A DNA stretch of 64,000 nt, taken from positions 1 through 64,000 of the forward strand of contig NZ_RJJT01000014.1 in the NCBI RefSeq assembly GCF_003938655.1, given 5' to 3'. This document shows, piece by piece, positions 1 through 9,037 of this stretch; positions within the stretch are counted from its first letter, which is position 1, and each line of letters begins with the position of its first letter. The notes under the pieces are model-generated. The model had not been told where the DNA came from. It did not search any database and was given only the letters and a program-made list of their open reading frames with translations. Both the position numbers and the translations under genes were made by a program. The stretch comes from Rhizobium pisi (GTDB lineage: Bacteria > Pseudomonadota > Alphaproteobacteria > Rhizobiales > Rhizobiaceae).

Positions 1-125
1 TCGGTCTGACGGTTGATTACCAGATCGTCGACAACTTCTACGCCAAGGCTTCGGTTCAGTACCTCGATCCGGATGATGGCGACGACTCCACGACGGGCTA
101 CTTCCGTCTGCAGCGTTCGTTCTAA
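1..125 (+). CDS. Outer-membrane porin, C-terminal end (partial)
   Basis: Only the last 40 codons are in the window. They read in frame from base 3 to a TAA at 123-125. The peptide alternates polar and hydrophobic residues as beta-strands do and ends in ...FRLQRSF. A terminal Phe is the usual outer-membrane barrel assembly signal. The segment resembles the end of the rhizobial Rop / alphaproteobacterial porin family, which form trimeric general diffusion channels. A clear terminator follows. The family call rests on this short tail alone, so the exact paralogue cannot be named. Confidence 0.75.
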   Translation, partial: GLTVDYQIVDNFYAKASVQYLDPDDGDDSTTGYFRLQRSF

Positions 126-147
126 TCTGATCTGATTAGGCAATACG

Positions 148-183
148 GAAGGCCCGGCTTATGAGCCGGGCTTTCTGCTTTTG
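148..183 (+). terminator. Rho-independent terminator after the porin gene
   Basis: A GC-rich inverted repeat (gcccggct / agccgggc, 4-nt loop) is followed by the T-rich run ctttctgctttt. It starts about 23 nt after the porin stop codon and would end that transcript before the convergent hydrolase gene. Confidence 0.85.
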
Positions 184-221
184 AGCAACTGTTTCGATAG
201 ACAAAGCACGAAAAGCGACGC

Positions 222-1121
222 CTATCGGTAACCGGTGAGAAAATCCTGAATAGCAGCTGGAATGCTCCCCATATGCAGAAGCGGCGCGTGCCCTTGCTCT
301 GGCGCGGTATGCAGAACCAGACCTGGATGCCGGCGGGCCATTTCATTCGCTGTCTCCTTCGAGAGCAACGACGAATTTTCACCGCGGATCAGCATGAGCG
401 GTAATCGGTTCAAGCTTTCGAATTGTACCCAGAGATCAGGCAGCGGCTGGGTGAAATCGACCGATTTTAGCGCCTCGGCGATTGCCGGGTCGAAATCTGC
501 GACCGGCTTGCCGTCGACATCACGGTAAAGGGCGTGCGCCATTTCGCGCCAATCTGGGTCTCCAAGTGCAGTAAACGCTGCGCCGTGAATTTCCTTCAGC
601 ATAGCATTCGCCTCGTACCAGTCCGCCGGTCTCCTGCCGCTGTTGAGGTAATCGCGGATCCGCGCCAGCCCCTCGGCCTCGATCACCGGTCCGATATCGT
701 TGAGGATGACGGCCTCGAGAAGATCCGGCCGTGTTGCCGCGATAAGATGCAGGATCAGGCCGCCTCGAGAGGTGCCAATGAAGATGGCGCGCTCGATGCC
801 CAGCGCAGCGCAGGCGGCAATGACGTCGCCCGCTTCGATGGCGAGATTGTAGTTCGCCTTGTTCTCATCCCAAGCCGAGTTTCCGCGGCCGCGCGAATCG
901 AGCGCGATTACCCTGCGCGGCATCATTGTGTCCCGGGAGAGAAGCAGCGCAAGCGGATGGAAATCCCGTGTATTGCGGGTCAGACCCGGCAGGCAGATCA
1001 CCGGCAGCCGTCCGACGGCCCCTGCTGCGTCTTCAGGCCAGTAGTCCCGGGCGTAAAGTTTCAGCCCATCGGAAGACGTGTAAAATCGTTCCTGGAAGTC
1101 GCTTGCGTAAGTATCCGGCAT
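222..1121 (-). CDS. Alpha/beta-fold hydrolase
   Basis: A 299-residue single-domain alpha/beta hydrolase, probably a cytoplasmic esterase or C-C hydrolase of unknown substrate. The nucleophile elbow is GTSRGG (Ser118). An oxyanion-type PGL motif lies near residue 46, and the catalytic His is in EQGHAP (about residue 278). The ATG follows a GAGG ribosome site by 5 nt. The gene is convergent with the porin terminator and lies just downstream of, and on the same strand as, the lytic transglycosylase (65 nt gap), so the two may be co-transcribed. The substrate cannot be inferred from context. Confidence 0.85.
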   Translation of the reverse strand: MPDTYASDFQERFYTSSDGLKLYARDYWPEDAAGAVGRLPVICLPGLTRNTRDFHPLALLLSRDTMMPRRVIALDSRGRGNSAWDENKANYNLAIEAGDVIAACAALGIERAIFIGTSRGGLILHLIAATRPDLLEAVILNDIGPVIEAEGLARIRDYLNSGRRPADWYEANAMLKEIHGAAFTALGDPDWREMAHALYRDVDGKPVADFDPAIAEALKSVDFTQPLPDLWVQFESLNRLPLMLIRGENSSLLSKETANEMARRHPGLVLHTAPEQGHAPLLHMGSIPAAIQDFLTGYR

Positions 1122-1186
1122 CGCATTCCTCGAGATCTGTTTGATCTCGAAGATGTAGCTTGCTTTTCGAGCCGCGCCAAACAGCT

Positions 1187-3262
1187 TCAGGAGGCGCTGC
1201 GTCCGCCGATGAGATCGCGCTCGATATCGGTCGGCTGACCGAGGCGGGCTTTGTAGACTTCGTAATTCTCCATCACCCGCTGCACGTAGTTGCGCGTTTC
1301 GGGGAAGGGGATACGCTCGATCCAGTCGACGATCTCGTCGATCGACTTGCCGCGTGGATCACCGTAGCGGTCAATCCATTCCGGCACGCGCTTCGGCCCT
1401 GCATTGTAGGCGATGAAGGTGAGGATATAGGAGCCGCCGAAGGCGTCGATCTGCTCGCCGAGATAATGCGCGCCGAGTGTCGCGTTATAGCCGGCATCGG
1501 CGGTCAGCTTGTCCTTCGAATAGGTGATGTTGTGGCGCTTGGCCACCGCCTGGGCCGTTCCCGGCAGAAGCTGCAGCAAGCCCCGCGCATTCGCTGCCGA
1601 AACGGCAGCCGGATTGAAGGCGCTCTCCTGTCGGGCGATGGCGTAGGCAAGCGCCTTGCCGGAGCCCGAAATATTGGCGTTCGCGGGGATCACCCCGACG
1701 GGGAAGGCGAGTGCCGCCACATCGATGCCGCGTCCATACGCGACCTTGCCGACCTGCAGCGAGAGATGATGGTCGCCCGATTGTTCGGCCTGTGCAGCAA
1801 GGATCGCCAATTCACCGGGGCTCTGCAGTTGGTCGGCCAGCGCGAGATAGAGGATGTCGGCCCGCCATCCATGGCCTGCTGCCTCCAGCCGGGCGATTGC
1901 CTGCACGGCTTCGCGTGCCTGGAAGCTTTGCCGGTCGGCCGTACTCGGTGAGGGATAGGTGACGTTTAACGTCTTTCGTCCCAACTTTTCGGCCGCGAGC
2001 TGACCGTAGAAGGTGCCGGGAAAATTCGCGGCCTTCGCATAGAATTCGCTTGATTTGCCGGGGCCGCCGGCTTCTGCGGCCCGTCCCAGCCAATACCAGG
2101 CGCGGGAAACCGAGATCGGCCCGTTGGACGTCTCGAGGATCTTGCGGAAATGTTTTTCCGCCGTTTCCGCGTCCTGCAGGCCGCGAAGTGCGTACCATCC
2201 GGCGTGGAACTCTGCCTCGACGATATCCGTCGGGCTCGTTGCGGCATAGTTTGCGACGATGCGATAGGCAGGTTTGAACTGCCCTTGGTCGACGAGGCCG
2301 CGGCTGACGATGCGCTGCTCGTTCCACCATTCGCCGGAGTTGACGAGTTCGCTGCGCTCGCGCGGCATCTGCTCCAGAAGCGCTGCCGCCTGGGCATATT
2401 TGTCCTGTTTGCGCAGATATTCGATCCGCGCAAATAGCAGGCCGGCATCGCTGCGCCATTTCGCATCGACTGTATTGAGCAGCACGCCGGCATTGCCCGC
2501 CTTGGCATCGACGGCGGCCCAGGCCTTATAGAGTGACTGCGCCTGGCCCATGTCACCGAAGCGCTTGGCCTGCGCCACCCGGCCGCGATACATCAGATAG
2601 TCCATCCGCGCCTTATGGTCGGCAGGCGTCAACAGAGCGGAAAATTCGAGGAGGATCTTGTCCTCCGTCGGCTTGTCGAGAGCTTCTCCGCGCCAGACCT
2701 TGCGGATATATTTGGCTGCCTGTGCTTGCTTGCCTGTCGCAACCAGCGCCCGGCCGAGGATGACGGCGCCCTGTACCGTCTCGGGTGCTGTATCGCCGAA
2801 GGCGGCGAGCACGGCGGAAGGGGCGGGGTTTTCATCATAGAGGGCGCGCTCGGAATAGGATCGCAGCCGCGAAAGGCCCGGCCAGCCCTTGAGTTCCTGC
2901 GACGCGCTGGCGATTTCATAGGAAGGAACGCCCTTCAGCCCGGAAACGGCGATCGCCCAGGTGAGGATATGGCGGTCGAGTGTGCCGTCGCGCATGCTGT
3001 CCCGGATCGAAACCGCCAACTGCGGGTTCTTGTCGGAAAGCGCATCGAGGCCGGCTTTCAGGTCGCTGTTGACAGGAGCGATTGCCGGATTGCGTGGAAT
3101 GGCACCTGTGGTGATCGATTCCGGTATGGCTGTCTCGGGAATGAAGCCGAGCGGCTTGACATCGGGCACGGGAGTGCTTTCGCCGGGAAGCGGCGACGCG
3201 GCGCTGCCCCACGCAGCGGCGACGAGGCCGAAGGCGGACAGAATCAGGACAGCTTTCTTCAT
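1187..3262 (-). CDS. Soluble lytic murein transglycosylase
   Basis: A periplasmic enzyme that cleaves the MurNAc-GlcNAc bond of peptidoglycan to give 1,6-anhydromuropeptides. The chosen start gives 691 residues beginning MKKAVLILSAFG, a good signal peptide. An upstream in-frame start at 3295 would add 11 residues. The long middle is alpha-helical and TPR-like, as in Slt70. The C-terminal SLT domain has the catalytic Glu in RQESAFNP (about residue 546), then GLLQLLPGTA and AYNAGP. Length and layout match Slt-type enzymes. Neither start has a strong ribosome site, so the start is uncertain. Confidence 0.9.
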   Translation of the reverse strand: MKKAVLILSAFGLVAAAWGSAASPLPGESTPVPDVKPLGFIPETAIPESITTGAIPRNPAIAPVNSDLKAGLDALSDKNPQLAVSIRDSMRDGTLDRHILTWAIAVSGLKGVPSYEIASASQELKGWPGLSRLRSYSERALYDENPAPSAVLAAFGDTAPETVQGAVILGRALVATGKQAQAAKYIRKVWRGEALDKPTEDKILLEFSALLTPADHKARMDYLMYRGRVAQAKRFGDMGQAQSLYKAWAAVDAKAGNAGVLLNTVDAKWRSDAGLLFARIEYLRKQDKYAQAAALLEQMPRERSELVNSGEWWNEQRIVSRGLVDQGQFKPAYRIVANYAATSPTDIVEAEFHAGWYALRGLQDAETAEKHFRKILETSNGPISVSRAWYWLGRAAEAGGPGKSSEFYAKAANFPGTFYGQLAAEKLGRKTLNVTYPSPSTADRQSFQAREAVQAIARLEAAGHGWRADILYLALADQLQSPGELAILAAQAEQSGDHHLSLQVGKVAYGRGIDVAALAFPVGVIPANANISGSGKALAYAIARQESAFNPAAVSAANARGLLQLLPGTAQAVAKRHNITYSKDKLTADAGYNATLGAHYLGEQIDAFGGSYILTFIAYNAGPKRVPEWIDRYGDPRGKSIDEIVDWIERIPFPETRNYVQRVMENYEVYKARLGQPTDIERDLIGGRSAS

Positions 3263-3310
3263 CCGGGATCTCGCAACGAAAACACGCCCTGCCATTTGGC
3301 TAGAGGCATC

Positions 3311-3326
3311 TTAACGAAACCTTACC
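3311..3326 (+). promoter_or_regulatory. Possible CtrA-like box between slt and dapA
   Basis: TTAA-N7-TTACC matches the CtrA consensus TTAA-N7-TTAAC with one mismatch. It lies in the divergent promoter region, 49 nt from the slt start and 150 nt from dapA. One such match could occur by chance. Confidence 0.25.
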
Positions 3327-3475
3327 GTTGCAGGTAAAATTCATTCACATCTGCTATCGGAATTGCCCTAAACCGAACTCTGCGCGCTTGTCGCGATGAT
3401 TTCGGCGCTCTATGGTGCGCAACTCATATTCATGGAATGCGGCCGAAGCAAGGATTTGGTCGTGAGGAGCTTTGC

Positions 3476-4360
3476 ATGTTCAATGGGTCCATTCCCGCCC
3501 TCGTCACTCCCTTCACGGATGCCGGACTGTTCGACGAAGACAGCTTCGCCGCGCATGTCGACTGGCAGATCAAGGAAGGCAGCAGCGGTCTCGTTCCGGT
3601 CGGCACAACAGGCGAATCCCCGACTTTGTCGCATGCCGAGCACAAGCGGGTCGTGGAACTCTGCATCGAAGTCGCCGCAAAACGCGTTCCCGTTATGGCC
3701 GGCGCCGGTTCGAACAATACGCGCGAGGCGATCGAGCTTGCCCAGCATGCTGAAAAGGTTGGCGCGAACGCCGTGCTGGTCGTCACCCCTTATTACAACA
3801 AGCCGACGCAGAAAGGCCTGATCGCGCATTTTTCGGCGATCGCCGAGGCCGTCGATCTGCCGATCTATATCTATAACATCCCGGGCCGGTCGGTGGTCGA
3901 CATGACGCCGGAAACGATGGGCGCGCTCGCCAAGGCGCATAAGAATATTGTCGGCGTCAAGGATGCCACGGGCAAGATCGAGCGCGTCTCCGAACAGCGC
4001 ATCACCTGCGGCAACGATTTCCGGCAATTGTCCGGCGAAGATGCGACGGCGCTTGGCTTCAACGCCCATGGCGGCGTCGGCTGCATTTCGGTTACTGCCA
4101 ATGTTGCCCCGCGCCTCTGCGCCGATTTCCAGGCAGCGACGCTGGCTGGCGACTATGCTCGCGCGCTGGAATATCAGGATCGACTGATGCCGCTGCACAA
4201 GGCGATCTTCATGGAGCCGGGTCTTTGCGGCGCCAAATATGGACTTTCCAGACTTGGTCGCATGAGCCGCAATGTTCGCTCGCCGCTGCTTTCGACGCTG
4301 GAGCCGGGAACGGAAGCGGCGATTGACGCAGCCATGCGCCATGCAGGCTTGCTGAACTGA
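3476..4360 (+). CDS. dapA: 4-hydroxy-tetrahydrodipicolinate synthase
   Basis: Condenses pyruvate with aspartate semialdehyde in the lysine / diaminopimelate pathway. The 294-residue TIM barrel has Schiff-base Lys162 (GVKDATGK), Tyr133 in YIYNIPGRS, Thr45 in GTTGES and Tyr107 in TPYYNKP, so the site is complete. The ATG at 3476 is preferred over an upstream in-frame codon because AGGAG sits 6 nt before it and family proteins start with MFxGSIPALVTPF. It supplies the meso-DAP used in the peptidoglycan that the divergent slt product remodels. It is followed by a RIME-like repeat and smpB. Confidence 0.97.
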   Translation: MFNGSIPALVTPFTDAGLFDEDSFAAHVDWQIKEGSSGLVPVGTTGESPTLSHAEHKRVVELCIEVAAKRVPVMAGAGSNNTREAIELAQHAEKVGANAVLVVTPYYNKPTQKGLIAHFSAIAEAVDLPIYIYNIPGRSVVDMTPETMGALAKAHKNIVGVKDATGKIERVSEQRITCGNDFRQLSGEDATALGFNAHGGVGCISVTANVAPRLCADFQAATLAGDYARALEYQDRLMPLHKAIFMEPGLCGAKYGLSRLGRMSRNVRSPLLSTLEPGTEAAIDAAMRHAGLLN

Positions 4361-4440
4361 CCCGGGCGATCGTCTTCACAAGGCAGCACCACCCCCTTAC
4401 ATAAGGGGCACGGAATGAGGGCGCGACTTCTAGCGCCTTG

Positions 4441-4546
4441 GATCCGGATTTTAGGCCTGAAAGGACTAAAATCATCCGGATCTACATTAAAGAAATAGAG
4501 CATGGGTCGCCCGAAAACCGCTCACATTTTTCGGCATCGTGCTCTG
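4441..4546 (+). repeat. RIME-like intergenic repeat, copy A
   Basis: About 106 bp made of two palindromes. The first, around 4441-4482, has arms gatccggat...tttagg / ctaaaa...atccggatc. The second, around 4498-4544, has arms gagca...cgaaaa / tttttcgg...tgctc. A diverged copy lies in the opposite orientation at 56400-56494. Size and two-palindrome layout fit the Rhizobium-specific intergenic mosaic elements (RIME). The element ends 18 nt before smpB, so it lies in the dapA-smpB spacer and may be transcribed. Confidence 0.75.
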
Positions 4547-4564
4547 AAATAATGGAATGTCGTC

Positions 4565-5044
4565 ATGGCCCCCAAAGGCAGCCAGCGCGTGGTGAACAAG
4601 GTTGTGGCCGAAAACCGCAAAGCCCGTTTCAACTACGAGATCATCGATACCTACGAGGCGGGCCTCGTGCTGAAGGGCACGGAGGTCAAGTCGTTGCGCG
4701 AGGGCAAGGCCAATATCGCTGAATCCTACGCCTCGGATGAAGACGGCGAAATTTGGCTGATCAATTCCTACCTGCCGGAATATCTGCAGGCGAACCGCTT
4801 CAACCACGAACCGCGCCGCCGCCGCAAGCTTCTGCTGTCGGCGCGCGAAATCCATCGCCTGCGTTCCGCCGTCAACCGCGAAGGCATGACGCTGATCCCG
4901 CTGAAGATCTATTTCAACGATCGCGGCCGGGCAAAGATGGAGCTGGCGCTCGCCAAGGGTAAGAAATTGCACGATAAGCGCGAATCCGAGAAGGAGCGCG
5001 ATTGGAACCGGCAAAAGAGCCGCCTGCTGAAGGACAATGGCTAG
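4565..5044 (+). CDS. smpB: SsrA-binding protein SmpB
   Basis: Binds tmRNA and brings it to stalled ribosomes for trans-translation. At 159 residues it has normal length. It carries the family landmarks NRKARFNYEI, GLVLKGTEVKSLREG, a middle GRAKMELALAKGKK segment and a basic C-terminal tail (KLHDKRESEKERDW...) that mimics a tRNA element in the ribosome. The ATG follows GGAATG. The tmRNA gene itself was not seen in the window. Next gene is a convergent NYN-domain protein. Confidence 0.97.
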   Translation: MAPKGSQRVVNKVVAENRKARFNYEIIDTYEAGLVLKGTEVKSLREGKANIAESYASDEDGEIWLINSYLPEYLQANRFNHEPRRRRKLLLSAREIHRLRSAVNREGMTLIPLKIYFNDRGRAKMELALAKGKKLHDKRESEKERDWNRQKSRLLKDNG

Positions 5045-5152
5045 GCGTATCGGTCATGATTGCCGCCACGCCGCTGCGTCGTACCGCCTGTCCTGAAATG
5101 CAGAAGCCGGCCGCGCTTTGACAGGCACGTCGGCTTCAAAGCGTAAAATCGC

Positions 5153-5734
5153 TTAGTCTTCGAAATCGCTCGCCGGGGCGACTTCGGCCGGGCGTGGCGC
5201 GCGCTCCGAGGGATCGCGACCGATTTCAGCCTTCAGCGACAAGAGATCGATGAAATGGTCGGCTTGCCGGCGCAGGTCGTCGGCGATCATCGGCGGCTGT
5301 GTCGCCATGGTCGAGATCACCGAGACCTTACGGCCTCTGCGCTGCAGCGCCTCGACAAGATTCGTGAAATCGCCGTCGCCGGAGAATATGACGAGATGAT
5401 CGACCGTTTCGGACTGTTCCATGGCGTCGATCGCGAGCTCGATGTCCATGTTGCCCTTGATCTTTCGGCGGCCCATGGAATCTGTGAATTCCTTGGCGGG
5501 CTTGGTGACGACTTTATAGCCGTTATAGTCGAGCCAGTCGATCAGCGGCCGGATCGACGAATATTCCTGATCCTCGATCAGGGCGGTGTAATAGTAAGCG
5601 CGCAGCAGATAGCCGCGTTTCTGGAATGCTTTCAAAAGCTTGCGATAATCTATGTCGAAACCGAGGCTCTTTGATGCAGCGTAGAGGTTGGCGCCGTCAA
5701 TGAAGAGTGCAATTTTTTCGCGTGGGTCAAACAT
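5153..5734 (-). CDS. NYN-domain (LabA/DUF88) protein, putative RNase-fold
   Basis: A 193-residue cytoplasmic protein of the LabA-like NYN family, which has a PIN-like nuclease fold. The acidic metal-site residues are visible: Asp in ALFIDGANLY, a second in KGNMDIELAIDAM and a pair in FSGDGDF. The fold ends near residue 165 and a Pro/Ala-rich, probably disordered tail follows. The biological RNA target is unknown. It is convergent with smpB and divergent from rpoZ across a 296-bp AT-rich gap that likely holds both promoters. Confidence 0.88.
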   Translation of the reverse strand: MFDPREKIALFIDGANLYAASKSLGFDIDYRKLLKAFQKRGYLLRAYYYTALIEDQEYSSIRPLIDWLDYNGYKVVTKPAKEFTDSMGRRKIKGNMDIELAIDAMEQSETVDHLVIFSGDGDFTNLVEALQRRGRKVSVISTMATQPPMIADDLRRQADHFIDLLSLKAEIGRDPSERAPRPAEVAPASDFED

Positions 5735-6030
5735 CGCTTACCAATCCAATGAGAGCAATCGAAATCCGTCGACACAGAACTCAATAAAAACAATGGCTTG
5801 TGCTGTGATTTCGATCTGATCCTTACTTTATGAATTATTCATATATGAAAGATTTAGGGCACGATTCGGCATATTCCAAGCAACCATCGGTAGAATTGTG
5901 ACCTTCTCCATGGAAATTTAGATCAGGCGCGGACAAAGACGAGGGCAACAGGAACGAAAAACTTGTATTTGTCCGGTTTTAATTGTATCGGGCGTGCTAA
6001 TCCCGAAATGACGACCGCAAAGGACAGGCA

Positions 6031-6435
6031 ATGGCCCGTGTCACAGTTGAAGATTGCATTGACAAGGTGGAGAACCGCTTCGAGCTGGTTCTGCTCGCCA
6101 GCCACCGCGCCCGGCTGATTTCCCAGGGTGCCTCGATCACCATCGATCGCGACAACGACAAGAATCCTGTTGTGGCCCTGCGCGAAATTGCTGACGAGAC
6201 GCTTTCGCCTGATGACCTCAAGGAAGATCTGATCCATTCGCTGCAGAAGCATGTCGAAGTCGACGAGCCCGAGCCCGATCCGGCAAGCATGATCGCCGCC
6301 GGCGGCGTGGCCGCAGCCGACAGCGAGGAGCAGGATGACCTGCCCGAAACGATCACTTTCGACCAGATGTCGGAAGAAGAGCTGCTTGCTGGCATCGAAG
6401 GCCTTGTGCCGCCGGAAAAGAGCGACGACTACTAA
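6031..6435 (+). CDS. rpoZ: RNA polymerase omega subunit
   Basis: The small subunit that helps assemble beta-prime in RNA polymerase. The N-terminal 70 residues carry the omega signature: MARVTVEDCI, NRFELVLLASHRAR and KNPVVALREIAD. At 134 residues it is longer than the E. coli protein, with an acidic tail rich in Glu and Asp, as is usual in Rhizobiales. A ribosome site AAGGA lies 7 nt before the ATG. It stands directly upstream of rsh, a conserved pairing that links polymerase to ppGpp metabolism. Confidence 0.96.
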   Translation: MARVTVEDCIDKVENRFELVLLASHRARLISQGASITIDRDNDKNPVVALREIADETLSPDDLKEDLIHSLQKHVEVDEPEPDPASMIAAGGVAAADSEEQDDLPETITFDQMSEEELLAGIEGLVPPEKSDDY

Positions 6436-6520
6436 GCGCGCATGCCGATCCTCGGTCGCATCGAGCGATCCGGAAAAGTTTCCTGCGATGCAAAAGAACG
6501 ACGATTACCAATCGTCAATC

Positions 6521-6548
6521 TTGCGCCTTTATTGCTTAGGCATATTAT
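6521..6548 (+). promoter_or_regulatory. Candidate sigma-70 promoter for rsh
   Basis: TTGCGC at 6521-6526 and TATTAT at 6543-6548 are separated by 16 bp. Transcription would start near 6555, just before the hairpin at 6560. This is pattern reading only. Confidence 0.35.
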
Positions 6549-6559
6549 TGCCCATGTGT

Positions 6560-6594
6560 GCGCCAATCGTTGATTGGCGCGCTTTTATTTTTAT
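6560..6594 (+). terminator. Terminator-like hairpin between rpoZ and rsh
   Basis: A perfect 9-bp stem gcgccaatc / gattggcgc with a 3-nt loop is followed by gcttttatttttat. It looks like the rpoZ terminator, but it ends only 2 nt before the GGAG ribosome site of rsh. It may therefore also be the 5' leader of rsh mRNA or an attenuator. Confidence 0.75.
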
Positions 6595-6609
6595 CGGAGT
6601 GGCTTTGGA

Positions 6610-8844
6610 ATGATGCGGCAGTACGAGCTCGTGGAGCGGGTTCAGCAATACAAGCCCGATGCCAATGAAGCACTGCTGAACAAAGCCTATGTTTATGCCA
6701 TGCAGAAGCATGGCCAGCAAAAGCGCGCGAGCGGCGACCCTTATATTTCCCACCCACTCGAGGTTGCCGCCATCCTCACCGACATGCATCTCGATGAATC
6801 GACGATCGCGGTGGCGCTTCTGCACGACACGATCGAAGACACGACGGCGACGCGTGCCGAAATCGACGAACTCTTCGGCGAGGATATCGGCCGTCTGGTG
6901 GAAGGCCTGACGAAGATCAAGAAGCTCGATCTCGTCACCAAGAAAGCCAAGCAGGCAGAAAACCTGCGCAAGCTGCTGCTTGCCATTTCTGACGACGTGC
7001 GAGTGCTGCTCGTCAAGCTTGCCGACCGCCTGCACAATATGCGCACCCTCGATCATATGTCGGCAGACAAGCGCGCCCGCATTTCCGAGGAGACGATGGA
7101 AATCTATGCGCCGCTGGCCGGCCGCATGGGCATGCAGGACATGCGCGAGGAGCTGGAAGAGCTCTCCTTCCGCCATATGAACCCGGAAGCCTACGAGACC
7201 GTCACCAAGAGACTGGAAGAGCTTTCGAAGCGCAACGAGGGCATCGTCAAGAAGATCGAGGCCGAACTGCGGGATCTGCTGGTCGCAAGCGGCCTGACGA
7301 GCGCCTATGTCAAGGGCCGGCAGAAGAAGCCCTATTCGGTCTTTCGCAAGATGCAGTCGAAGTCGCTTTCCTTCGAGCAGCTTTCCGATGTCTACGGTTT
7401 CCGTCTCATCGTCGAGGACATCCCTTCCTGCTATCGTGCACTCGGTATCGTCCACACGCGCTGGCGCGTCGTGCCGGGCCGCTTCAAGGACTATATCTCG
7501 ACGCCGAAGCAGAACGATTACCGTTCGCTGCACACCACCATCGTCGGTCCCTCCAGCCAGCGCATCGAGCTGCAGATCCGCACCAAGCGCATGCACGAAA
7601 TCGCCGAATTCGGCATCGCCGCGCACGCGCTCTATAAGGACGGCGCCAGCAATGCCGATGGCGACATACTCTCTCGCGAATCCAATGCCTATTCCTGGCT
7701 GCGCCATACGATCGAGGCGCTCGCCGAGGGCGATAGTCCGGAAGAATTCCTTGAGCACACCAAGCTCGAACTTTTCCAGGATCAAGTCTTCTGCTTCACG
7801 CCGAAGGGCAAGTTGATCGCGCTGCCGCGCGGGGCCACCCCGATCGATTTCGCTTATGCGGTGCATACCAATATCGGCGATACGACGGTCGGCGCCAAGA
7901 TCAACGGCCGCATCATGCCGCTGGTCACGCGGCTTGCAAATGGCGACGAGGTCGAGATCATCCGCTCCGGCGTGCAGGTTCCACCTGCCGCCTGGGAGGA
8001 AATCGTCGTGACCGGCAAGGCGCGCGCTGCCATCCGCCGCGCCACCCGCATGGCGATCCGTAAACAATATGCCGGCCTTGGCCACCGTATTCTGGAGCGC
8101 ACCTTTGACAGGGCCGGCAAGATCTTCTCGCGCGAGGCGATGAAGCCGGCGCTGCATCGCCTCGGCCAAAAGGATGTCGAGGATGCGATCGCCGCCGTCG
8201 GCCGCGGCGAGATGTCCTCGCTCGACGTGCTGCGCGCCGTCTATCCCGATCATCAGGACGAGCGCGTCACCGTGAAGCCCTCCGGCGACGACGGTTGGTT
8301 CAATGTCCGCAGTGCGGCCGGCATGATCTTCAAGATCCCCGGCAAGACCAAAGCCGGGGTCGACGGCGGCCACGCGGATATCGACGCCGATGCCGCGATC
8401 GGGCCGATCCGCGGCCTGTCCGGCAATGTCGACGTCAAGTTCGCGACGACCGGTGCCGTGCCCGGCGACCGCATCGTCGGCATCATGGATCAGGGTAACG
8501 GCATCACCATCTATCCGATCCAGTCGCCGAGCCTGCAGCGCTTCGACGATCAGCCTGACCGCTGGATCGACGTCCGCTGGGATCTCGATGAGGCCAACAA
8601 GTCGCGCTTCATGGCCCGCATCATGGTGAACGCGCTGAATGAACCCGGCACATTGGCCAAGGTCGCCCAGACGGTTGCGGGCCTCGACGTCAATATCCGC
8701 CTGCTGAATACTGTGCGGGTGGCGGCCGACTTCACCGAGATGATGATCGAAGTCGAGGTCTGGGACCTGCGCCAGCTCAATCAACTGCTCGCCCAGATGA
8801 AAGAGTTGGACTGCATCGCCACGGTCCGGCGGCTCTACGACTAA
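6610..8844 (+). CDS. rsh: Bifunctional (p)ppGpp synthetase/hydrolase, RelA/SpoT homologue
   Basis: Makes and degrades the alarmone (p)ppGpp and is usually the only long RSH enzyme in rhizobia. The 744-residue protein has, in order, an HD hydrolase domain with LLHDTIEDT (His72-Asp73), a synthetase domain (YGFRLIVED, RFKDYISTPKQNDYRSLHT), a TGS domain (VFCFTPKGKLIALPRGATPIDFAY) split from it by a linker, and a C-terminal ACT domain (ALNEPGTLAKVAQ). Both catalytic signatures look intact. The ATG at 6610 (ATG ATG pair) is preferred over a TTG at 6574 because GGAG lies 10 nt upstream and the family begins MMRQYELVERV. Confidence 0.96.
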   Translation: MMRQYELVERVQQYKPDANEALLNKAYVYAMQKHGQQKRASGDPYISHPLEVAAILTDMHLDESTIAVALLHDTIEDTTATRAEIDELFGEDIGRLVEGLTKIKKLDLVTKKAKQAENLRKLLLAISDDVRVLLVKLADRLHNMRTLDHMSADKRARISEETMEIYAPLAGRMGMQDMREELEELSFRHMNPEAYETVTKRLEELSKRNEGIVKKIEAELRDLLVASGLTSAYVKGRQKKPYSVFRKMQSKSLSFEQLSDVYGFRLIVEDIPSCYRALGIVHTRWRVVPGRFKDYISTPKQNDYRSLHTTIVGPSSQRIELQIRTKRMHEIAEFGIAAHALYKDGASNADGDILSRESNAYSWLRHTIEALAEGDSPEEFLEHTKLELFQDQVFCFTPKGKLIALPRGATPIDFAYAVHTNIGDTTVGAKINGRIMPLVTRLANGDEVEIIRSGVQVPPAAWEEIVVTGKARAAIRRATRMAIRKQYAGLGHRILERTFDRAGKIFSREAMKPALHRLGQKDVEDAIAAVGRGEMSSLDVLRAVYPDHQDERVTVKPSGDDGWFNVRSAAGMIFKIPGKTKAGVDGGHADIDADAAIGPIRGLSGNVDVKFATTGAVPGDRIVGIMDQGNGITIYPIQSPSLQRFDDQPDRWIDVRWDLDEANKSRFMARIMVNALNEPGTLAKVAQTVAGLDVNIRLLNTVRVAADFTEMMIEVEVWDLRQLNQLLAQMKELDCIATVRRLYD

Positions 8845-9037
8845 GCTTTTTTAGATCCTTCATGGGCTCGACTGAAAGATTGCACATTTTGTGATCTTTT
8901 AATGGTCAAAACGGCACGTCAAAAAGGCAAGCAATGCGCTGGGCGCATGGCTGTCTCCATGTTGCGGTGGTGGTAATTAACCTTTGCCGGTACTATCTTC
9001 TGGTCATCGAAACACGCACAGAAGATGAGACAAGATA

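Noticed and set aside
6529..8784. Long open frame opposite rsh (about 750 codons)
   Set aside because: It mirrors the coding frame of rsh on the other strand, a usual result of high GC content. No family features.
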